From Distichodus sexfasciatus (lineage: Eukaryota > Chordata > Actinopteri > Characiformes > Distichodontidae): 64,000 nucleotides of DNA. The stretch lies in contig JAVGVS010000404.1 in the NCBI GenBank assembly GCA_032718565.1, positions 264,135 to 328,134 on the forward strand. The letters are read 5' to 3'. The notes under the pieces are model-generated. The model did no database searches. It had not been told where the DNA came from and worked only from the letters and a program-made list of their open reading frames with translations. Within the stretch, counting starts at the first letter, position 1. Each line of letters opens with the position of its first letter. Of the stretch, positions 57,594 to 64,000 are shown piece after piece. A program made the position numbers and the translations under genes.

Positions 57594-58337
57594 ATGGATA
57601 AAGAACTTATGATGGATAGAGAACTTCTGAAGGAGATTCTCGCTGCTCTCACAGGAACTACTGTGAAGGAACATACAGAACCTCGTGGAGAGAACAGTGT
57701 CGAACTGACGACTGACAATTTTCTCAAACATACTCTGCTTCCCGCTCTGCGTGCTATAGAACAAAAGCCTGTCGCCGTGCCACCAGAAATGTATGTCAAG
57801 CTGGACGATTTCCACGATCCAGACTTCGACTATGACTTCAGAAACTTTTCAGGCCCTATTACATGTGAGCGAGGCGGGGAGACGTACACACGACCACAAG
57901 GCTGGTACCGCTACGCCCTGAAGGTTCTGGGTAAATACCCGGATGGAGACACATGGCTGGGCAGTGAGGGGTGGAGGGAGTACTCTGTGGACGGCGAGTG
58001 GCCGGTTTCCTATCACGGAACCAGCCTAGAGGGGGCTGAGGGGATTGTTGAAGAACACTACAGAGCTGGCCCTGGTGCCGTGTACGGAAGAGGAATCTAC
58101 TCCACTCCAGATGTCTCTGTGGCTGAAGGTTACACATACGGCAAGCAGTTTAATTCAAAGAACGGGAAGAGGTACGAAATCATGCTGCAAAACAGAATCA
58201 ACCCAAAGTACAGGAAAATCTGTGAGAGACAGGACTATTGGCTCATCCCGATTCCTGAAGGAACCTCTGACCAGGACGAGGAGGACATTGTAGAGAAAGC
58301 CATCCGCCCATACGGCATCGTGGTGAAAGAGGTGTAA
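57594..58337 (+). CDS. ART/PARP-like single-exon protein, array member 8
   Basis: Intact 247-residue intronless ORF, the best-preserved member. Two close ATGs (57594, MDKELM; 57612, MDRELL); relatives start at either. Layout: N-terminal conserved segment (LLKEILAALTG to about residue 52), linker, DYDFRNFSG (79-87), CERGGETYTRPQGWYRYALKV (91-111), GEWPVSYHGT (134-143), AEGIVEEHY (148-156), YGRGIYSTP (164-172), AEGY (177-180), MLQNRINP (197-204), and RPYGIVVKEV at the end. By analogy with PARP-type transferases, H141 and Y180 would contact NAD. A catalytic Glu is not obvious, which would suit a mono-transferase or an inactive binder. No signal peptide or membrane segment is seen, so it is probably cytosolic. 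AATAAA lies at 58443-58448. Function is inferred. Confidence 0.8.
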   Translation: MDKELMMDRELLKEILAALTGTTVKEHTEPRGENSVELTTDNFLKHTLLPALRAIEQKPVAVPPEMYVKLDDFHDPDFDYDFRNFSGPITCERGGETYTRPQGWYRYALKVLGKYPDGDTWLGSEGWREYSVDGEWPVSYHGTSLEGAEGIVEEHYRAGPGAVYGRGIYSTPDVSVAEGYTYGKQFNSKNGKRYEIMLQNRINPKYRKICERQDYWLIPIPEGTSDQDEEDIVEKAIRPYGIVVKEV

Positions 58338-58442
58338 TCTCCAGAACATCTCACGCTGTGCTTTGATATTTCAGCTGTAATCAAAATCTCTCATAAATTG
58401 TGTGAAGTAAAATAATGGCAAATGCTGTGTTTTATAAAAGTT

Positions 58443-58448
58443 AATAAA
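58443..58448 (+). terminator. Polyadenylation signal of array member 8
   Basis: AATAAA about 105 bases after the stop; conserved downstream of relics 4 (about 45018) and 6 (about 52477). Confidence 0.65.
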
Positions 58449-59124
58449 ATGCAGTTGGATTGCTGATGCATTAAGTGAATCTTTTGTTTTTGACGGGAGA
58501 ATAATGTATGTTCATTTCTGTAGTGCTACAGGGTTTAGCTTTGCTTAACACATTTTTAACACGCTACATGAAAATATTTGTAGAAAAAAAATCCACATTG
58601 ACATTCATTGCATTTAGCAGACACTCTTATCTTATGGAGCGACTTCAAATTTTCTTCATCTCAGACCCCGGCGGTTAAGGGTCATGCTCGGGACCCACTG
58701 ATGGTAGTTTGTTGAAAATGTGCGACTTTGCTCCTCTTTATAATGATTCTTTAATAATTAATTAAAATGAATGAACAAAACCACTTTTATTTTTATTAAT
58801 CATTAATCATTTAGTTATTTTTGAAGGTAAATGTGAGGCGGTTTTAATCACACTTTTCCTGCGTCTTCTAAACGCAACAAGGAAGCGAGTTCACTAACAA
58901 ATGGCTCAACAACATATGCAGTAGTTTTACCGCCTCCCCAAAACGTCCCAATGTTACTATATCTCGCAGTTACTGCACTTTTATGCTACATAAAGCTAAA
59001 AAAGTAAAGATTTCTACAGGCGGAGGTCAGTTTACATCGGAAATGTGCTGATTTCAAGAGTGTCAGCATTTACACATCAAACTGTGACGAATCTGAGTAG
59101 AACGTCCTGAACACAACCATACCA

Positions 59125-62100
59125 TACCAACTTTATTTATAAAAAACTTTATAAACCCACACTGGACCAAAATGCTGTACACAAAATAGATTAAACAGAT
59201 AAAAGACATAACTAAAAGACTTAAAGGACTTAAAGGAAAAATAAAGGAAATAGACAAAACACATGGAGCACATAGAAGCAGCAGTTATGAAATAAGAGCA
59301 AGTAAAACGGAATACTGTGAATAAAATAAAATCAAACAAATAAATAAAATAGAACAAACAAATCGCCAACATCTTACAGGTTCTCAAAGGCCAAGGGAAA
59401 AAAACGGGTTTCAAGAAGAGATTTAACAGCAGAGACAGAAGCGGCCTGTCTAATGTGCAAAGGCAGTTTGTTCCACATTGTTGGAGCTGCAACAGCGAAA
59501 GCCCGATCCCCTCTAAGCTTACGCTTGGCTTTTCGGCTGATCAGCTGACATGAGAGAGCGGGTGGGCGTACAAGGTAGGGGTGTTGAAATTAATCTCATA
59601 ATCGATGCATCGTGATGCAGGCGTGGACGATTCTGCATCAATGCAGTGGCAGAACATAATTATATCATAATGACATTGTTTGGTGATTTTCTGGTGGCGG
59701 CATAAAAATTCTAGTTAAAAAGTAGTTCCGGTAGTGATTGTGGCTGCCTGATCTGAGTACAGCGCTGCTCCGGTAGGAGTAACTCTCATCTCACTGACGG
59801 CACTCACCGCATGCGCGGCAGCTGAGAATGGCGGAGGGAGGCCTATGGTGTCACATCAACGCCAAAACTAGAGCGCATAAAACGGCTTGCCGCAAAAATT
59901 TTGCGGGCGTAAATTTCAAAGTTGTGAGCGCAAACGTGAATGTCTTTGTTCCTCTCGATGTGTGAAATGTCCTCGCGCGCAAAGTAGATTACCGAAGAGC
60001 GGCTTTTTTGCTCAAGTGAGATTTCTGCGCGCGCGGTTTGAAAGGGGCAGGTTTTGGAAGTTTGGGCGCGGGGTTTTGGAGGTTCTACCTGCGATTCCTA
60101 TTGGCCAATGGCTCCTGGTCTTGTGATTGACTGCACACTACAGACAGTTTCTACAGAAAAACCAAAGATGACGGAGGAAGAGGAACAGCGGCAGGTGGGT
60201 TAAACACAATCGACCTTATAATAATAATTTAATAGTTAGGTCTTACACGTTTAATAAGCACGCAATCAATGGCTCCGCTTGCCCACTTGTCTGTTCCTAA
60301 TTCAACATAAACGCAGATGCAGTTACAGACTGCAGTGAGGCACATCATTGGGATGCTGAAGCAGGCGTTATAGCTCCATCATTACACACACACACACACA
60401 CACACACACCAAGACTGATGGCCCAGAATTAAACTTTAATAGTATCTACATAATCATCCATTACGTTTCGTGCTTTGTTGATGTAAGGCTGATATACTTA
60501 TTATATTAGTTTTGATCCTTAAACAGCTTGCAGACGAGTGTCAGAATACTACACGGGTAAACTGCCAAAATGGTAACATACCATTATAACATTTATGGTA
60601 GAGTTACAAAGGCGTTGGTCACTTTACCTTTTTCCAAATCTAACGTCTGTGTTTATGTTTAATTGGGGACAGACAAGGGAGCTTACATCTCACTGCTTGT
60701 TTTGATATTTGGAAAACATAATATGAAGTAATGTGGAAAAATTGATGGGATGCATGGCGATATCGAATCCAATCTCTGACGTGATAATCGTAATCGAATC
60801 GAATCGTGAGACCAGTGAAGGTTCACACCTCTCGTATAAGGGTGTAGCAGCTCAGACATGTAGGACGGGGCGAGACCCTTTAGTGCTTTAGAAGCAAACA
60901 GTAGACTTGTAAAATGAATCCTCAGATGTATAGCGAGCCAGTGGAGTGAGGCTAAAACTGGGGAAATGTGCTCGTACTTCCGTGTGCCAGTTAAAAGACG
61001 TGTGGCTGCATTTTGTACCTGCTGAAGATGAGCAATGGAGGAAGCACTAACCCCCACCTAGAGCGCATTACAGTAATCCAGTCGAGTAGTGACAAAAGCA
61101 TGGATTACTGTTTCAGAATGCTCTCTAGGGACAACTGGTTTTATTTTGGCCAGATTTCTCAGTTTAAAAAAAAGCTTGATTTAACCACTGCCCTGATCTG
61201 ACTGTCAAATTTAAGATCCGCATCCACTTTGACCCCTAGATTTGAGGCGGCAGGTTTCAGGTACTGGGACAAAGAACCCAGATCCAGAAAAGGGTTCTCA
61301 GAGGATCCTCCAAAAACCATCACCTCCGTCTTTTTTCATTAAATTGTAGAAAATTGAGGGTCAGACAGGTCTTTATTTCCTCAAAACACCTGAGTAATGG
61401 TCTCACAGAGAAGGAATCCTTTTTAAGAGGAACATATATCTGGCCATCACCCGCGTAGCAGTGGAGAGTAATGCCATGCTTCCTAAGAATGGAGCCGAGT
61501 GGGAGCAAAAAGAGAGAGAAGAGAAGGGGCTAAAACTGAGCCCTGTGGCACCCCGTATTAGAGAGGAGCAGAGGAGGACACACAATCATCCAGGCCCACA
61601 CAGAAATTCCGGTGCGCCAGGTAGGATCGGAACCACTCCAGTGCTATGCCCCTGATGCCCACCCACTGCTCCAAATGCGAAAGTAAAATTTCATGATCCA
61701 CCGTGTCAAATGCAGCAGTTCCATCTAATAAGACAAGAACAGCACAGTCACCAGAGTCTGTAGCTAAAAATATATCATTAAAAACTCCTAAAAGAGCTGA
61801 TTCAGTGCTGTGTAAAGTTTTAAAACCAGACTGAAAAACTTCTAGAATATTATAACTTTCCAAAAAAGCACTTAATTGACTGTAAACAATCTTCTCAATG
61901 ACTTCAGAAAGAAAGGGTAATTTGGAAATAGGTCTACAGTTATCGAGAACTGTGGGATCTAGAGCAGGTTTCTAATCAGACGTTGGACTACTGCATGTAT
62001 AAAAATTCCAGGTACCAGACCTGAAGAGAGACTGCTGTTAACAAGAGCAAGAACAGCCGGCCCAACAGTGGGAAACACCTCTTTAAACAGCTGAGGAGGA

Positions 62101-62265
62101 ACAACATCATATGGAGAGCCAGAGGGCTTCAAATGCCCAACAATCTCCCGTAAAGACAACAGACACAGGCTCAAGATGATCAAATACAGCAGAACAAGAG
62201 ACTGAGACTGAGGGTCATGAACAGACGGTGGGGATGATATTAGAGCCCGAGCAGAAGAGAACTTA
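59125..62265 (-). pseudogene. L2-like LINE fragment, copy 2, with nested hAT
   Basis: Same element as at 45711-49330. RT core relics: FKTLHSTESALLGVFND and TAAFDTVDHEILLSHLEQW (61863-61558), LPLGSILRKHGI (61508-61320), and HLQQVQNAATRLLTGTRKY through MSELLHPYT (61057-60840). The C-terminal RKLRGDRAFAVAAPTMWNKL follows at about 59400-59560 beyond the hAT insertion. Stops and frameshifts inactivate it. Confidence 0.8.
59576..60833. mobile_element. hAT-like element nested in the L2 LINE, copy 2
   Basis: Flanked by GTACAAGG (59568-59575) and GTATAAGG (60834-60841). It matches 46145-47943 but lacks the 486 bases between two AGGTCTT words in copy 1. Confidence 0.75.
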
Positions 62266-62569
62266 CCAATAAAAAACTTTCAGAGACTCAGAGAAGTTGT
62301 TTGGAAATCCCCCTAGTGGTAACTAGAAGAAGGGATGACAAGAAATGCCAGGGAATCCTATGATAGAAGTAAAGTTCTGCTGCTCTGCATGACAAAAACT
62401 GTGCACTTTCTGTGTTTCCCTCCTTTAAACACATCTGTTCCTTTCATGAGGGGCTTTTTTCAAGTGTTTGAGAAATTCACTCATTGAGGGTGTAACTTCA
62501 AGAGTAAATAAGATCTGGTGACCGCTGAGGAATGAATCTGTTTCCCGTCTGATCAGAGCAAGAAATCCT

Positions 62570-62623
62570 GAAATGGAAAAGTCAATACAAAATGGGTGGA
62601 GACAGCTGCTCTACGTATATAAA
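62570..62623 (+). promoter_or_regulatory. IRF-like element and TATA box of array relic 9
   Basis: GAAATGGAAA (62570-62579) then TATATAAA (62616-62623), identical in layout to 49625-49678. Confidence 0.5.
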
Positions 62624-62655
62624 GAAGAGTTTTCATTTGTGAAACGGCACAACGG

Positions 62656-63228
62656 CAGAAAATTTCCACGATCCAGGCTATGACTATGACTTCAGAAACT
62701 TATCAGGCTCTTCTCTGTGTGAGCGAGGCGGGGAAATGTACAGACGACCACGAGGCTGGTACCGCTATGCAGGTTCTGAAGGTTCTGGGTAAATACCCAG
62801 ATGGAAACACCTGGCTGGGCAGTAAGGGGTGGAGAAAGTGCTCTGCGGAAGGCGAGTGGCCGATTTCCTATCACAGAATCAGTCTAGCGGGGGCTGAGGG
62901 AATTGTTGAGGAACACTACAAACCTGGCCCTCGTGAAAGGTACGGAAGAGGAATCTACACCACTCCACACCGCTCTGAGGCTGAAAAATACGCAAAACTC
63001 AAACCATTTCAGTCAAGTAACGGGAAGAGCTACAGAATCATGCTGCAAAACAGAATCAACCCAGACCACAGGATAATCTGTGATAGACAGGACTATTGGC
63101 TCGTCCCGATTCCTGAGGGAACCTCTCAACAGGAGGAGAAGGTGGTGGTAGAGGAAGCCCTCCGCCCGTACGGAATCCTGGTGAAGGAGGTGACTGCTAA
63201 GAAACGCCGTAAATGTCCTCTGATTTAA
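62656..63228 (+). pseudogene. ART-like array relic 9, N-terminus lost
   Basis: The promoter and leader are joined directly to the FHDPGYDYDFRN region, deleting the whole N-terminal segment and start codon. A frameshift near 62770 follows WYRYA. After it, an open frame (ATG 62680 in the shifted frame, to 63228) keeps KVLGKYPDGNTWLGS, GEWPISYHRI, YGRGIYTTP, AEKYAK, MLQNRINP and RPYGILVKEV. HGT has become HRI. A shortened protein could be read from 62680, but its first 30 residues would be out of the family frame. Confidence 0.75.
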
Positions 63229-64000
63229 GCACCAGTTGCTTATTTCCTGCTGAGTTGGTCTGGCTGATGTAGGTGACATTTTCTTTAAATGACGCCCAAA
63301 ACCAATTAATTTTTCCCTTTAAATCTGTTAACCAAATATAATGTAAAATATGAGAAATGTTGTATTTTATAAAATCGTACTCTTTACACTTGGATTGCTG
63401 ATGTACTAAGCAGAACTAAATTAATGTTTTGTTTGTAACTGGGGAATAGTGCACGTTGTCTTCTGTAGTGCTGCAGGGTTTAACTTGTACACTGCATGAA
63501 GTCTTTACATGCGTTAGAAACAGCAGCTGGACAAATAGAATCAACAAGAAATACAAATCAACCCTAAAACAGAGACAAAGCTGATATGAAACCTGGCAGC
63601 TGATAGCGATACTCAATTATTTAAAATTAAACTCCTGCAAAACCCATTCCAATGCTTTGTGCTTCTGCTGTTAAACATCGAAGTGCTTTCTTGGTCTGCT
63701 TCAGGCCTGCAGAAATAACAATGTAAAATGTGTAAATGTAGCAGCTCCCAAATCTGGTCAGCATTTGCTGCTGTATAAAAAGGTGGTGATATAAAATAAA
63801 ACTATATACTCTATACGTTATAGATATGAGATTCAGCATCATGTGACCACTGAGAGCAGCCTGTGTGTCCTCAAGACACTGACCACATTGTGTCCTGTCC
63901 ATCTCCCACAAAATTCACTGAACTAATAAACTTCAGACTGAACTGGATATTTACTGATTAATTAAAGGACTGTTAAAATTCACTTAAATTTTAAGACACA
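63229..64000. other. 3' flank of relic 9, no gene
   Basis: Flanking DNA matching 50190-50690 and 51061-51265. No coding sequence is visible. Confidence 0.6.

Larger units (their letters stand above)
57368..64000 (+). repeat. Segmental duplication block, copy 2 (runs off the window)
   Basis: Direct repeat of 43998-51265, offset by about 13.4 kb. It contains the intact ART-like member, an L2-like fragment with nested hAT, another ART-like relic and the matching 3' flank to the last base of the window. Confidence 0.85.

Overview
The window looks like nuclear DNA of a teleost fish. It has three vertebrate genes with short exons and GT-AG introns, dense CA/GT microsatellites, many tRNA-derived SINE fragments, hAT- and Tc1-type DNA transposons, and L2- and RTE-like LINE relics. 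I cannot name the species.

Positions 700-5120 hold a six-exon E2 ubiquitin-conjugating enzyme (UBE2G2), with one apparent extra base at the end of exon 3. Positions 7500-12935 hold a complete 12-exon TSPEAR gene (laminin-G/TSP-N-like domain plus EAR repeats). Positions 14440-32190 hold a complete 31-coding-exon USP40 ubiquitin protease gene with a CpG-rich promoter. All three lie on the plus strand. UBE2G2 and TSPEAR are also close neighbours in human; USP40 is on another human chromosome. Exon phases close exactly for TSPEAR (646 aa) and USP40 (1251 aa). UBE2G2 gives 165 codons only after discounting one base. USP40 introns are unusual: one minisatellite is built from the exon 1/intron 1 junction itself, and several introns have (CA)n near the donor and (GT)n near the acceptor.

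Positions 33300-64000 are an accessory region: a tandem array of a single-exon family of about 248 residues that I do not recognise as a characterised protein. Two members are intact (34549-35295 and 57594-58337). At least eight are decayed or fragmentary. The core has an HGT motif followed by G-[RD]-GIYSTP and, in the later member, AEGY, which resembles the H...Y layout of PARP-type ADP-ribosyltransferases. That assignment is inference. Most copies carry a matching TATA-box promoter, and three have a GAAANNGAAA (IRF/ISRE-like) element just upstream. The array grew by repeated duplication; the most recent event is a block that recurs 13.4 kb downstream, at about 43998 and 57368. It has been invaded by a Tc1-like element, an RTE-like LINE, an L2-like LINE and several hAT elements, many with visible target-site duplications.

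The genes in the first half probably do not act together: two are ubiquitin-system genes and one is a secreted/ciliary-type EAR protein. The second half is the place to look for undescribed biology.
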